NCBI GenBank assembly: GCA_038502055.1
Contig: JAXRKN010000044.1
Span: forward strand, 2,576,001-2,640,000
From: Tanytarsus gracilentus
Lineage: Eukaryota > Arthropoda > Insecta > Diptera > Chironomidae
Length of the DNA stretch: 64,000 nucleotides
Direction: 5' to 3'
Shown: one piece after another, positions 21,501 through 36,061 of the stretch
How positions within the stretch are numbered: the first letter of the stretch is position 1
How the letters are laid out: every line of letters starts with the position of its first letter
The notes under the pieces: model-generated
Databases searched by the model: none
Seen by the model: only the letters and a program-made list of their open reading frames with translations
Told to the model about the DNA's origin: nothing
Program-made: the position numbers and the translations under genes

Positions 21501-23342
21501 ATTTTGTCGTTTTTCACTGTTAAAGGAAATAATAAAAATTTATTACAATTTTTTTTGGGTGCTCTCGAAACAATAAAGTATGAAAATATTAATATTTCAT
21601 CGTCAACTTTATTATTGATATGCAAATTTTTATTTTCGGTCGTGACAGTCAAAATAATGTGAAAAGAACAAAGAAGGTTTTGAAATTAACTGCGACTGAT
21701 ATCAAATTACACACGAAAATAATTTTGGTGACTTAATAACTTTTTATGGCATTTTTTTGTGAAAATAAACTTTTCATACTAATTTTGAATAATTTTTTAA
21801 CTGTAATTTTTACTCCTCAAAACTCGAGGTTAAAGCAACTTTTGTTTCATCCTAACTGAATGTGTCATGCAGTTATTTACTAAACCTTTTTTAACAGGAA
21901 CTTGAGGGTGTCATAAAAAATAATTTTATAGTTTTAATATTTTTGCATGATTGTCGCATTCTAAGAATTGCTTCCACAAAGAAAGGATATGCTTGAAACT
22001 CTACCTGCGTGTGAGGGAAAACAAAAATATTGTTTATGACTTTATTGATGACTTTTTAACGTTAACTGTCGATAAATTCACCCTTAACTGTTCAGCATAG
22101 GAAGGTGAAGAACCCTTGAAATATTAACTGGCAATTACCGTTTAAAAGTTCCGCAACGCAAGGAAATTTGCTATCAATTTCAATTCATCGAAGTGAAAAA
22201 ATATTAAATTTGATTTTCCACTTAAATGCGCGTTGAATTTTTACCTCGATTAAAGTTTTCAACAAGTTGAAGTTTTCAAGTGAGAGGGGGCGATATTAGA
22301 ACCTAATAATTTCTATACCAATTCACCGGCACAAGTCAAAAGCACGCGATCGCTTTTCAGACTGTCTGTTAATAATTGCTTGCGGTTTTTATTTGATTTA
22401 ATAATTTAATTTGTGGTTAGAAAAGGAAATTTGTTTATAGGGAAATTAAGCAACCTCACCTGCCACCAATGATCATGAGACATGAACATAAACAATCGAG
22501 TGATCATGGCATGTGGGTCAATAACATGAACATATGAGACAAAAATATGATTAAAAATTAATCTAAATTAATTAGAAATTTTCTTTTAACTAAAAGAATG
22601 TAATTTTCCAATGATTTCCATTATTACAGAAAATTTTTCTTTCTTTTACACATTTTTCATTAATCAACTCAACACAACAAAATACAAATGTTGCGTGGAT
22701 GTTAAGTCAGCAGTTAATGTCTCAATAGTTTAATTTTTAAACATTTCAATTTCTAAACTTTCATCTTCATAAGTAAGAGAAATGTGTTGTGCTTCATAAA
22801 TCATTTTTTATTGCCTTAATATTCCTGTGGCAAATGTGTAACATAAACTATAGAGAGGCGCACATACACATCACAGTCATATAGCGCATATGTGCACGCA
22901 TGAAGACACTCAAGTCACTTTGTAATAAATTAAGCGTATATGAGGAGAAATTCTCTCACTTTTGTTATAATGATGACGAAAATAATTCATAGTCGAGGCC
23001 AAATGCGGATCACATAACTTAATTTGTTTTGTGGCTCAAAGTTGAGATCAAAAAAGAATTCTTTTTAATTTTTAATAAATCTGATATAATTTATTATTTT
23101 GTCTGTTGACGAGCGTGTCATGTTTCGTGATTTGTTATTTCATTTTTATGATATGCACGCGTTGAAAAGATTTTTAATTATCTTCTTCTCTCTGACCTCA
23201 CGTGACATTCATAATTCAAGCGGAGTTAATGCGTTGGATGAGGGCGAGCGGAAGGCTAAGTGGTTAGTCTTAACATTGAAATTAATAACTTTCTGCAGAT
23301 CGCTGTTAAGTGTCATTAACGTCCCATTAGCCACATGAAATT

Positions 23343-23485
23343 TCAAGGGGTGGAAATTTAAAAAAAATACAAGGTATTATTGAAAATTTTTATACTTTTA
23401 GGATTCGAACCTAATTTTTAATTTTAATAATTTTAAAGTTTTTCCAATTTGTTAAATAAAGTGTTAAAAAACTTAAATCACCTTG
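23343..23485. repeat. palindromic element with central B box, 143 bp
   Basis: The left end TCAAGGGGTGGAAATTT is the clearest consensus end. The right end AAATCACCTTG is its shortened inverse. The minus-strand B box TTAGGTTCGAATCCTAA (23401-23411) lies near the centre, with a 5-bp T-arm-like stem. Confidence 0.55.
23401..23411 (-). repeat. B-box 11-mer, exact copy
   Basis: Exact copy at the centre of the 23343-23485 palindromic element. Confidence 0.85.
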
Positions 23486-25955
23486 CTTAAGAACAAAACT
23501 CTTGTACATGTCATAATTTTTTATTGCTCTACACTGCATTATGATGTAATTTAAACTCTCACTGCAGGCTATTAAAATTTAAAATTCTATGTAATGACCA
23601 CAATGTTAAAATCGTCTTTATCTCTCTCAACAGATTGCGAACGACTAATTGAAATTTATCATCACAAAGAAATATTTTAAAGATCACCAAGAAAATCTCT
23701 TTCCCATGTCAAATTTTTATCGTCTCCCATTAATATTTCATAATTTATAATATTTCTTTAAGAGATGATGAAGCTAAAAAAGAGATTTAGGAGATGATAA
23801 AAAGGAGAAAAATAAACAGAGAAAAAATAGTGGAGGCAATAAAAAAGAGGCCATAACCGGCTAGGAGTAATTAAATAAATTCATTAATTAGTCGATTCAA
23901 AAGATTTTCGAATAGCGAAAAGCTTCTGGTGTTGTCGGGGTTTAAAAAGGTTTATTTCAACAAAAATATCAGATTCATCTCTTTTTTTATAGAGTCAGTT
24001 TTGAAATTTAGTCACTTTTACGAGCTTTAATTAAATTTTTTGAGAGTTTTTGCAAAAAAAATTTCTCACGTTAAAAAAATAACTAATGAACCCATTGCGA
24101 ATAATAAATTTATGTGTCGATAGAAATATTAATAAGCATAAAGTTATGTCCACATGGAGCTTCTATATTCCAACTAATTCAGTGATAAGAATCTATTCAA
24201 ATTATTAAAAAATATTTTCTACATGACTCGAAATCCTCTCTCTAGAAATGAGTTTCGGACGAAAAAATTAATTTATTATTCTATAAAACAAAAGCGAGTT
24301 TTTGACAGAGCACCGCTTCATCGCATTCCTGTCCGTCTCTACTGTTTTTATGGGAACCAAAAAGAAAAACCATCGGTTTTGAAACTCAGTCATAACTCTT
24401 TGATTTTATTATGAGAAACATCATAAAAATTATATTTTTTTGACTAAATTCATCATCGCAGCGAGAGATGCTGACTTTTCATGTGACAAGAACTACCTTT
24501 TTTGTTTGGATAAATCAAAAATTGTATTAATCACTGAAAAAAACTTAAAAGTCTCGAGGTCGAGTCCATTAAGCAAGTCCCAGGTAAATTTCCGTTTTAT
24601 TTTATTTTATTATTTTGTCGACGCATTTTTATGATTTTTCTCAATTTTATTTGTTTTAATTTAATTAATATCCAACTTTTTTTCCTCTCTTTTGAAGCCG
24701 GCAAAGGTAGAGGCTGTAAATCAAATTAGATAATAAATTTTTTTTTGTTTTATTCGTCGTCATTGACGGTTCGTTGTCGATGGGAACTGAAACGTGGTCG
24801 CGATAAATGTTGTTAAGAGTTTTAAGATGAGTGAGAAGTAGAAATGGGCTGAATCCAAAATATCCAGAAATCGTTTCATTTTCCAATTTGTTCTTTTAAA
24901 ATTTTTAAAATTCACTTTGCGAAAAAATCTTATTTTCAGGAACATGTGAGTTGAGTCTCTCGCCATCATCACCGGAGGTCGATAATGACTCCGCTATAAA
25001 GCTCCACATAATAATGTACGTAAAAGTTATATGATACACTTTGTCGAAATGTAATATAGGTATTCACACCGTCATCACCATCATCTGAACATCGTTCATC
25101 GCGAGCACGGGAAAAAAAGGAACATGGCCATGTAAGGTTCGCTCTTTCTCTCTCCACGATGGAATTTATTCGGTGTGTTTCCCAAATTTATGTACACTTT
25201 AAAAAAAATTATAATCTTTCGCTTCTTTTTCTTTCCCAGTCGAAAAAAAAAGTATTTTCCTCCTCTTCTCAGTTCGTTGCAGGCCGAAAAATGCAATAAC
25301 CCAATGCGATGAGAGGGAAAAAAACATTGCCGCGAATATATTTTCAGTTTTCTGCCGAAATCGTCGCTCGTTATTAATTGAAAAAATTAATCGCGAATTT
25401 TTACTCCGCCATGCAAAAAAAAAGAATGTTTTCGAGTTATGGCGAGGTTGAACCTTTAAATCTTAAGCTTGATAGTGTTAATCAATTTCAGCTGCAGCTG
25501 TAGAGAAGCACAAACCATATAAAGTGAGGAAAGGATGAATGAAATGCGAAAGAAGAGGAAGAATTGTCACTCGCTGCTTAAATTTATTCATTTCGAATCT
25601 CGGTTACAAATTCTGAAGAAATTTTGAGAGCAACAATAATCTGCACATAAAAAATACAAAATATATCTTTGCCTCCCGTAAAATTTATGCATTTAAATCT
25701 TTTTATTCAATCCAATCACATTTACCACTGTCGAATGCCGGTTTAATACACTTTTGGACTGGTTTTTTATTCGCGCAGTCATATTTTCCTCTCTCTCACC
25801 GGCTGCATCCACACCACGCCGCAATATTCAATGATTTGCTGCTCATTTATATCTCAAAATGCGAAATGCAGTCAACTCTTTTTTTTCTTGTTGCAATTCT
25901 CGCTTCCCTTTTAACACTGTTATCATGACATGGCTAAAAAAAGGTTTCGCATGGA

Positions 25956-26146
25956 TCGAGTGGAATTATAAATCTTAAAGAAATGAATAATTTAAGTTAA
26001 ATAGATAAAAAGTTTTATTTTTCTATGAGTATGAAAAAATAAATTTTAAAGAGCTTATAAAATCAAAGGTTCGAATCCTAAATTTTAAATAATTAGTTAA
26101 TTATCTAATTTATTTTTATTTTTTCAACCTATAAACTCACCTCGGA
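25956..26146. repeat. palindromic element with internal B box, 191 bp
   Basis: The left end TCGAGTGGAATTATAAAT corresponds to the right end read inverted (TCCGAGGTGAGTTTATAGG). An exact plus-strand B box lies inside at 26068. Confidence 0.4.
26068..26078 (+). repeat. B-box 11-mer, exact copy
   Basis: AAA-GGTTCGAATCC-TAAATTTTAAAT, inside the 25956-26146 element. Confidence 0.8.
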
Positions 26147-29100
26147 CTTATTCAATTTTCATCCACAACCCAACATCATATCCACTCTCGCACAAATTAA
26201 AGAATGAAAAAATGAGGCAAGAGTTTATCGGTAAACTGCTCGGATTATAATTTAATGAGGCTTTTTTATAATAATTTCGAGAGTTGGCTGCCTGAGTCTC
26301 ACTCTCGAGCTCGTCGCTGCAGTCAATAAAATTACTTTTTATTGCGAAGGCAATATCATGTTGAAAAACTTTACGATATGAGTGCGCGAGAAGTTTTGCG
26401 AGCGAGTTTCGAGTGTTTTTTATCTCGACAGTTGCATTTTTGAGCGCCGCGTTATCAATGCCGAACAAGAAAATGACTTTAAGCTCATAAAAGTGCACGT
26501 TCAGTGAATTATTGCGGGAGAAGCGTGCACACATGAAAATGTCATCTGGGATGTATGTGCACATCATCGATGTCATCCCTCCAGACTGTCTCCATGTCAT
26601 GCACTAGTCACGAAGTTAAAGGCAATTAAGGGAAAGTCATAAATTATGGTTATTAATATAAAAGACGCCAAATGTTGTTCACTTCAAAACCTATAAATTT
26701 ATCTTTTTTCCATTTATGACTTTCACTTTTGAGTGGGGGAAAAATTATTGAATTTCACCTCAAAAAATGATTCTAATTTTAAAAATTTCTTTCGAGTACC
26801 ATCGACTCTGCGGATTACACGGTGTAAGAAATTTACCAGAAAAAATTTAGGGACCAAAAATTTTCCTCCCCTTTTTCCAAGATTTTTCGTGTAATCTATT
26901 TTAGGAACGATCAATTGAGTGAACAGCAAGAGAGTGATTTGGAAAATTATACATAATTAAAGTGGATATTTATTTTGTGGTTTTTGCTTTCTCCCTAAAT
27001 TACACCCAGAATTTTTTCTCCCTAAAATTTTATTTTCTTTTGAACATTTTTTGAATTATAGGAATGGAACGTGCGGGAATCAAATTAATCATAAGGAAGT
27101 TCAATGTCCTTGTGTTGAAGAAAAATTGAGATGTCAATTCTAAAAGTTAAAAATAATTGGAGACATTTTCTTAGCTTTAGAAAAGATAAGTAAAAATTTC
27201 AAGAATCATCAAAATGTTATTATTTCAATTAAATATTTTACGCAAACAAAAGTTTATGATAAAAATCTCAATATTGCGCACGTCATTATGTCAACACGAA
27301 CCCTTTTTAATTCCATTCATTCTTATCTGGCACCTCACGATGATAAGTTCATAATCTCCTCCAACCACCACCCTCCGAGTGAAATTCTAATTTTATTATT
27401 CAAAAGCGTATCACATTAAAAATGCGATGATACTTCATCCCTAAATTATGAACAACGGATTGCGCAAATGCTTATGGGTGACTTTTATATGAAAAGGGGT
27501 TCTAATATGTGTGAAATTTAACAAATCTTATCGATTTTATGTGTTTTAAATAATTCAAACATAAAACACCGCGACTGAATTTCGCAAAACCCCATGAAAG
27601 GGAAAATAAACAAAAACACCAAAAATTTAATTTCGATGCTGTTTGAAATTCAACTCTCTAATCATAATAATGCGAAAACATTTTCTAATTTTCAAATAGA
27701 CTTTCAATCAATATTTCGACATTCATCGATACCATTTTAGAGAATTTATCTCCACTCGACGCTTTCACCCCTCAATCATACCGCCAAACCTTTTTGTGAT
27801 GAAATATTATCAAAATAATGACGATGTTGATTCAGAATTTGATTAAAGCATGATCATTTTAAAACATTAATGTTGCCTAAACACCAAATTTATTCTACGC
27901 CGCTCCGGATCGAGAGTGAAGTGAAAAAAAATCTTGGTGGTTCAAGCGCAATTTTGATTTTTTTATGATGGAACATTTTGGGGAATGAAAAACTATGTTT
28001 AAAATTAATTTTGAATTTACTCACAGACATTTTCCACACAACAGCTCGATTTCTTCAATTTTAATCTGCAAAAAATAAATTTCGGATAAAGCATATTGAA
28101 AATTTTCTCGCTCTCTATTTACATATCCGAGATGGAAGATATTCACGAATATTTTAGAACCTAGGTGAGGGAGCTCGAAAAAGAAAAATTTCAATTTATC
28201 AATTGAATGCTTCCGCTCATCGAGCTCTCCGGATATTTGCGCCTCAAAAACCTTTTCATTCATCTCTTAATAAATGCGACTTGAAATTAAAAATTTATTC
28301 GTCGAAAATTCCACAATTTAATGCGTCAGTTTGAAGAGTGAGAGAGCGACACGATTATTAATTCAAAAAGCTTAAGCGAAATAATTAATTTTCCGCATTG
28401 CAGGAATGTTGAAATTCTGAAATTTTATTATGTACAATGATGACGATTTAGAATGAAAAATGATTCGCTTATACCCGAATTTGTTTAATTTCAAGAGGAG
28501 CGAAAATGCTGTGTGTGTTTGTATGAGGGTTGCGCTGACGAAGCCACCCTACTTTATTCATTGTGTAGTCAATTTTCGGGAAAATCTTTTAATCTTTTCT
28601 CAGTCAAATTGAAATATGGAATTTTTAGTCAATGAAATGATTTTTATACTATTAATAAAATGTCATGGAGTTCTGAGATTTTTAAAAAGTTTTTAAAAAT
28701 TTTTTTGCTTAAAAAATTATAGCTAAAATTGACTAATTTAATTTTATGGAATTTAACCGATATTTATTTAATTTAAAACTTTAAAAAATTTTATTTGTTT
28801 CTTTATAATCGAAAAAAATTCATACAAAAATTCTCGCGTGATTTTGGTTTTTTAATTGCTCCTTGTGGCTATGCGCACACTTCAGGTTCTTCTTCGAATA
28901 TTTTCTTATCTAAATTCTCTTAATTTCAAGAAAACAAAAAAATTCTTATGAAGTCTGCAATAAAACCGTCACTCAAGCTCTTAAATACAAAATTATTAAT
29001 TTTTATCAAGCTCCAAAGAATTTCACGAGAAATGACAAAAGTTTTATCTTGATGGAAAAATTGCGAGTGAATTTTTAAATAAAATCGTTAGCGAATATTT

Positions 29101-30933
29101 TTTGACTTCATAATTGCCCTTAATTTAAATAAATCCCGAAAGATATGCCTGCGAGCGCGTGTCATAAAAATGCTCGAAAGTTACAATTTAATCCCATGCT
29201 AAGACGATTTTTGAACATTACATAAAAAGTTTTGTTAATAATCCCTAATCGATAAGACATCAACACGAGATTCATCATTTTTTCAGTGTCGGAGGAATTA
29301 ACGAGATACACACGCGCATCCCTAAAAGTCGTCTTCTTCCCCCTTTTTTCTTTATTGCCATTTTACCATCATTAGTCAAGCGATTTCCTTTCAAATTGGG
29401 TATCAAGGAAGATATTCGAGCGTCATGCTATCTATGTCAAAATATTTTACATAATAAATGACGACAATTCATACAATCATAATCCTCTGAAAAGAGACAA
29501 AGGCGAATCACGTGACCCGAAGGGTGTCGACGAAAAATGACACCGAGAACATGTTTAATAATTTTTATGTTCGCTGAGATTCAAAGGAAGGAAGTAACAT
29601 GACGTCATTCTGGCACATTGATAAAAATCAGTGTGAAAAAATAAAGAGACGGCATTAAAGAGATGTGATAATGACGCGTGCACAGTTTAAATTAATAGCC
29701 GATGATGATGCTAACAAGAGGCTTATAAAGACGACAATCGTATATCCGATGCACATGGCGATTATGTCAATAAATTATACGCTATATTGCATTTAATAAA
29801 TTCAATCTTAATTGGACAAAAAAGGCTGCTGTAAAAAGTGTTGCCTGCAGATTTCAATCAACTTTTGCAATCTACAAAACATCATCATGGTAAATAACGT
29901 TGAGCCCAACTAGTAAATAATTTTTAAATGAATTAAATTTATTAACGTTCATTTATGTTTTAAATTTCTGAAGTGAGGTTTTGTGAAAATAAAAAAATTT
30001 TTAACATTTCCCTCACTGGGTGCACTGCATCATCATCTCTATTCTACACGTTCAATTTACTAAATGAATTTCTGTCACAAGTTTTCAATTTTCCACATAT
30101 CTCATCCCCGCGCAGTTTTTGTGTGTACGTTTCACTCTCCTTCATGACAAATGCAATGTAATATTGAATGTCTAGCTTTATATAATTTGAAAATATTGCC
30201 ATCGTCATTTGTCCCCGCATCGTTTGAGTTCGCTGAATTGACGATGGAGAAATTGAGATTCGAGGAGGGGTAAAAATTGATAAATCTTCACCATCGCCAC
30301 CATTGCAATGTGAAACGATAATAATTCTTTATAAAAACCGTTTTTCGTTGCTGCCATTTTATTATATCCGCTCATAGAGCAGCATCAGCAAAGCGAAATC
30401 CACCCACCCACCTACACACACACATAAAATACGACAAATATAAATTTTGATAAAATATTAAATGCCACGTTTCTGTTCTCTTTTGTGTGCATGCTCACGC
30501 CATGAAAAACTCCATAAAACGTTGAATATTTCGTTTTCGTTCGAATATAATTTGTTTTCTCTCCGCACAATGCTTCGCCCCTCATCCTTGCACGTAATCA
30601 TCGTCGTATATTGTATGAGTGTACATATCGAATATAGTGGGCGATATCGACCAGCGCCTCACACTCCTTTTGGAGCACACCAGCTAAAAGGAATGGATAA
30701 AGTTTATGCTATAATATCTCATGGCTTTCATTTATTTTCTCTCTCATACTCCTCGAAAATCGCCTTTCGAGCACGAGTAAGAGAAAATTTCTCATACCAT
30801 GAATTTTCTTTTTGTGACCGTTGGGTGAATCGGGTGGGTGGTCAAAAGACCAGTGAGAAAATTTAAGAACTCATTTTTAGTTCCAATATTTAAAAATTTG
30901 TTTTCTTACATATTGAAAAAATTAAAAATTTAT

Positions 30934-30944
30934 GGTTCGAATCC
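30934..30944 (+). repeat. B-box 11-mer, exact copy
   Basis: AAATTTAT-GGTTCGAATCC-TTCAATTT. No clear enclosing inverted ends were found. Confidence 0.75.
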
Positions 30945-33900
30945 TTCAATTTCAAAAAATCCGTTGGTCTTGCTGGCTTCAACTTTTTACTCCTTTTTCA
31001 AATAGAAAATTTTTGAGATCGTCAATACGTTAAAGTTTATATTTATTTTTTTTGAAAAATACGTTAAATATTTAAATTTGAGAAAAATTAAATTTTTCTC
31101 CGAGTCCTGTATTAAAAAATTTTTAAATTAAATTCCACTATAAATTCGAAAAATTAAAAAAGTTTAATATATTTATTTTTTACTGGGTTTAAACTACACG
31201 AATATATCGAGAGTAGAATGAATAAGTTTTTCCTCGAGTACAATTTCAGTTTTTAGTGTGAGACGATATGGCAAAATGAAATAAACGAAGAGATAGGGTG
31301 GCAGAATCGTAGAAAGTTATGGTTTATATAATTTTTATTTTTCTTCGTCTTCATAAAGTCTCTCGGTGCACAAACAATGGGTAGTCAAGAGAGAGAAAAA
31401 TCGAAACGAGTATTTTTCCCGAAGAAGAAAAATATAATGTAATATCGTCTATTTTTCTTCATAATAAAATTGAGGGTTGTGCAACAACATATAGCCGCTT
31501 CACTCTCCCACTCTCTCTCACTCACCCAAGCAGATTGCGAGAGTACTTTCATATCCGAAAGAACCAATAATATTCTTGCTTCATAATATTTTTGCCTGTG
31601 ACCGCATGCGTATAATATTTTTCTATCTGGACATTAGGAAAAAGCCAGGGAAAAAATTTCTTCTCTCCGCTTCGCCAGGGTAGAGGAAAATAAAAATATA
31701 TACACCTAGAATATTATTGTTGTTGTGTGCCCTCTTTTTCATCTTCTTTCGAAATATCCTTCGGACATGACAGCGAGAGAAGGTGGAGAGGAGAAAAAAT
31801 TATGGGGAGGAATGGGTGGAAGTATTTTTTTCTCGAGGCAGGTGCAGCACACACAAGGAAAGTTTTTTATATCAAGAAGTATAAAAATCTATATTTTATT
31901 TCTGCCGTGCGCTCATGGCAAGGCAGGTAGAAAGCAGGAGCGAAATAAAATATAAATTGTATTGATAAAGCTCCATGACGATGCTTCGTAGAGTCGAGTC
32001 GACGATACACGACGATATAAAAAATCTCATTACTATCCAAAACGTGTAGCAGAACATAAATTTCTGCTCTAAATGGAAAATATCTTTATGGTCGCTCATA
32101 TATTTGCCTCGGCCACCCCTAGCTATTTGGCTCACACATACACACACACTAAGCTCTCTCGTACACGAAAATTGATTACACATTAAAACTTTTTTTTGAC
32201 CAAATATCGATAAATAAACGTGACGTGTTTGTAATTATTTTATTACTTATCTCTTCTTACTCAATCGCATCTATGTACATAAAAAAGCGAAAGAATGACA
32301 CAAAGACAAACAAAACACACACGAGCATGCATGATGTGGACGCTCATTTATTTTAGTATAGCTGCTTCGGACATTTTTCTAGGAGAAATGGTATGAAGAA
32401 AAATGTGAGTATAAAAACTGATGGAGTTAAAACGCATTTTTGATTTTTTTTTTGAGGAAACAATTAAATTTGTAAAATAACAAAATTTTAATTTTTAAGT
32501 AACATATTTTTGATTGAAATTTAAATTTTTTTATTAAATTGGACAGTTAGCCAAAAATTTATTACTTTCCCAAAATTTTTGCTAAAAATCAATTTAATGA
32601 TTGTGGAAAAAATAAGAAATGAAGAAGAATGAAAATGCAATTTTATTTCCTTTGTAGTTGAACGGACAGACGATAGCTCTGGCTACGACAAGGGTGGTGG
32701 TGGAGGTATTATAGCTGTTTGAAATTTATTGAACTTCTTCCTCTTTTTTTGCTCGAAAAATAAGTTTTATGAGGAAATTTTTCAAGCTCACAATTCAATT
32801 TCACTCCTCAACTTTTTTTTCATCCAATCATTCCCATTTTCTTCAGAAAAGAATTATTTTTCATTTCTTCAAATGCCATTTTTCCATTGAAGAAGGAAAA
32901 ATTCGATTCTCTGATACATGAAAGAGTTAACAAATGGACACAAATAAAAATCACAATATCCTTTTTTTATCCATCGATAGCGAGAGCACATATTGAAGAG
33001 AAATATCTTTCTGCCTTTATTCGATTCTGATTGCACACACCCTTCTCTGATTGTGTTTGAATTGAGAATGAGAAAAAATCCTTTTTTAAAAATAAATTTA
33101 TTTATTCTAGCGGACGAGTGTGCCTGTGAGAATGGGTTTAAGAGGGTCCAGAAAGCAATAATTTTATTTTCCTGAGTGCTCACCTCAAATAGGGTTTAAA
33201 GAATGATTTTATAAAGGAAAATTGTTATTTTTATGTTGGATTTAAGAGGAAAAATTCAAACACTGAAAGAAAATTAAATTTTCATTTTAATAGTTTTAAA
33301 ATTTTATATTTTTCTTTCGGTGTTCATAAAATCCCTAAAAACATTTCTCGTAAGCTCCTTATGTATGACATGTCCATTTTGTATGTATATTTTATTACCA
33401 ACTTTCCACTTGCGCTCTGTCAAATGGCCATCGAGAAGGACACAATAATATGAGAAAATGGATTTTCAGAGCATTTTGATATATATTTTATGACTTCTAT
33501 CGTCCACTTCTGTATTCGAGTCATTCCATATTACATTACTGCCATGAATATTTCATGGAGGAAAAAACTTCTTCAGATTTTCCCTTACATTCTTCTGCTG
33601 ATGCTCATTATTTTAATAAATTATATTTTCCTCTACATTTTCTTGCTCTCGAGATGGAATAATTAGTCTTTGGGATTTCTGCTCACGGAATAAATTAGAT
33701 GATTGTTGTTAATGCGAAGGTGGGTGGTATGAGAGTGAAGAATTGTCATTCCGATTGTCAGGGGTTTTGATGGATTTTTTCGTACTCTTTCATTTCCATC
33801 TTCATTAAAACAACAACAAAAAAAACTTTTTCCCATTTTCACAATTTGATCCATAAAGGCATTCTCCGCATCGTTGAGATGGAAAAGTGCGGAGTGTACA

Positions 33901-34184
33901 AAAATTAATTATACATTTGTATGGAAGTTGATGGATTTTCCACAATGCAGAGCAAATTTTATGTGAGTTATTTTCATCTCGTTTTGATGAATGTAACTTT
34001 TTTTTTGGCTCTGGAAATATTTTCAGCAGAAAAAAAGGGATAATGAAATACTTTCGGCATCACCCATCTAAAAGTTTTATACACTCTTGTTGGATGAAAT
34101 AAAATCGTAATAAATTGTAAGCAATATTTTTTCATTGCTAAACATTAATCAAGCTTTTTTGTTCTGTTTAGAAAATTTTAGTTT

Positions 34185-34278
34185 TCAAGGTGTGGAAACA
34201 TCACAAAATTACCACTCACTCAATTTCCAATCGATTTAATTTTCAAACTCACAGTTTTAAATTTCCTTAACCCTTATC
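34185..34278. repeat. palindromic element, 94 bp
   Basis: The left end TTCAAGGTGTGGAAACAT corresponds to the right end read inverted (GATAAGGGTTAAGGAAATTT). Confidence 0.35.
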
Positions 34279-36061
34279 TTTTACCCACTCCAACTTAAGC
34301 TTCTTTTATTCAATTAAAATTGATTCAAAAATATATTTTTTGACTTTTTACATTAATCATTTTAATTGCTGTCGAGTGTTCTTTCGGTGGCAGACTTTTA
34401 ACACTTCATCAACTCCACCCGGGTTATTTTCAATTTACTAGTGATCGGTCAAGTTAAGGGGTCCACTTGAAAAAGAGAAGAGATTGACCCTTGAGTCAGT
34501 GTGAAGGTCATCAATCAGCACAAAAAACACATTTTAAATTGAGAATTTCCGCACATGCAGATCCTCGAGTTTTTTTTTTGGTTAAATTTAATATTATGAG
34601 GGTGGTCATCATTCGCTGTTGTCTCTCATCTCAAAATAATACATGTTGAAAAGATCATGTGGGCAATTATAAATGAAATATCCAAAAGCGACATCTGAAC
34701 TGACACACACCAGAGAAGAATACTCAGATGAAGAGAGACGCACGAAGAAGGGAAAAAATATAAAGGAGGAGGAGAAGAAGATTACAGTAGCGAGAAAGAC
34801 ACAGCAGGTAGAATTAATAAAGAGACTCGAAAATCTTTTCTTGTTTTCTTCTTCTTTCGACACGATCGAAAAAAAGAAATCTTTTTATTAATAAAAATTT
34901 TTGTTTACGTTTTGTTGAGGCTATAAATGAGGAGTGGACAATGACTATTGCCTATAATTTGTGTGAACGATTCGTGGGCGTTCGAATGAGAGGAAAAATT
35001 AATAAAATTGTCATTCCGAAAGTATTTTCGGTTAATCCAGCCATGGGAACACACTTAAGAACAAGAAGATCATCTTCATAATATTTAAGGCTTATCTCCT
35101 CAAGGCTGATTTTGTGTGCAAATATTCAAGGTAATTAAGAACGTTCCTTCACCTGAGCGGAGAGAGATTTTGCCGCATGCCTTTCATTCAGGCTCAAATT
35201 TCGGGGCTTTGGCGAAATGAAAAATTATCAACATTTGTTTGTTACTTTTTTAAGACCATAAATGTCGCATTTTAAATGCAAATTATCAGATCTTAAGCGA
35301 TTTGATGATTTTTATTTTTGGGGAAGCGATTTTATACTTTTCTCTTAACGATGGAATGTAAATCTTGAAGAATGTTAATGGCAACAATTGATCTCAAGTT
35401 TACATTATTAAACTTGATGCTAAATCGAGTTAGAATGCCATCAATTTCGTCTCGTCTTTAAAATCCGAATTTACGGCAGGGTCCAACAAAAATATCATCT
35501 TTTATTATCTCCTAAAATATTTATTTCTTATTAAAACTTTTTTACTCTTATAAATGGCTGAGAGAAGACAAAAAGATTTTTTTAATGAGGCTCCCCTTCA
35601 TTAGACTCCTAAGCGAGCATGAGGAATCTGATAAAAGTCATTCCAAGCGTCTCTCTCCCGTTCATGCACATAAATTTATGCCCCTCACCGTTGTCGCACC
35701 AGATATAATTTTTTTCCTCTCCACTTCTCTCCATTTCCTTTAAAAAGGTTTTCAACAAAACGATGAAAATGTGTCGCTTAATGGGACATTAAGCGGTGTG
35801 ATTTAAACAATTAAATTAGTCATTTGAAATATAGAAATATTTTTGGCCTTCTCATCGCTCTGTATAGGGGAAATTTTATTCAAAAAGTTCACAAATATTT
35901 TATGTATCGGAAGAGAAAGAAAAAGGTTCAAGTGGTAGCAAATTTAAAATTGTAATTTTATGTAATCGAATATTAATTTATTCAAAATATTTTACAATCG
36001 GATTAATGGAGGGAATCTGAACCCGAAATGGATATTTTTGAATGAGTATCGAGTCATGAGG

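Larger units (their letters stand above)
18586..32657. other. gene desert
   Basis: No gene is supported. It holds CT tracts (18824-18836), palindromic B-box elements at 23343 and 25956, a B box at 30934, one candidate exon (24462-24583) and a tandem E-box palindrome (25489-25500). The minus frame 26148-26600 (150 codons) and plus frame 30462-30866 have no recognisable domain or splice context. Confidence 0.45.

Noticed and set aside
26148..26600. 150-codon minus-strand open frame with a DCSDELE segment like an LDL-receptor A repeat
   Set aside because: Only one short motif fits; the required cysteines of an LDLa domain are missing and the rest is domainless.
30462..30866. 134-codon plus-strand open frame
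   Set aside because: No domain, no signal peptide and no splice context.
34673..34891. charged plus-strand open frame ending near a CAGCAG/GTAGAA donor
   Set aside because: The Lys/Glu richness comes from a purine-rich low-complexity tract; no acceptor or domain supports an exon.
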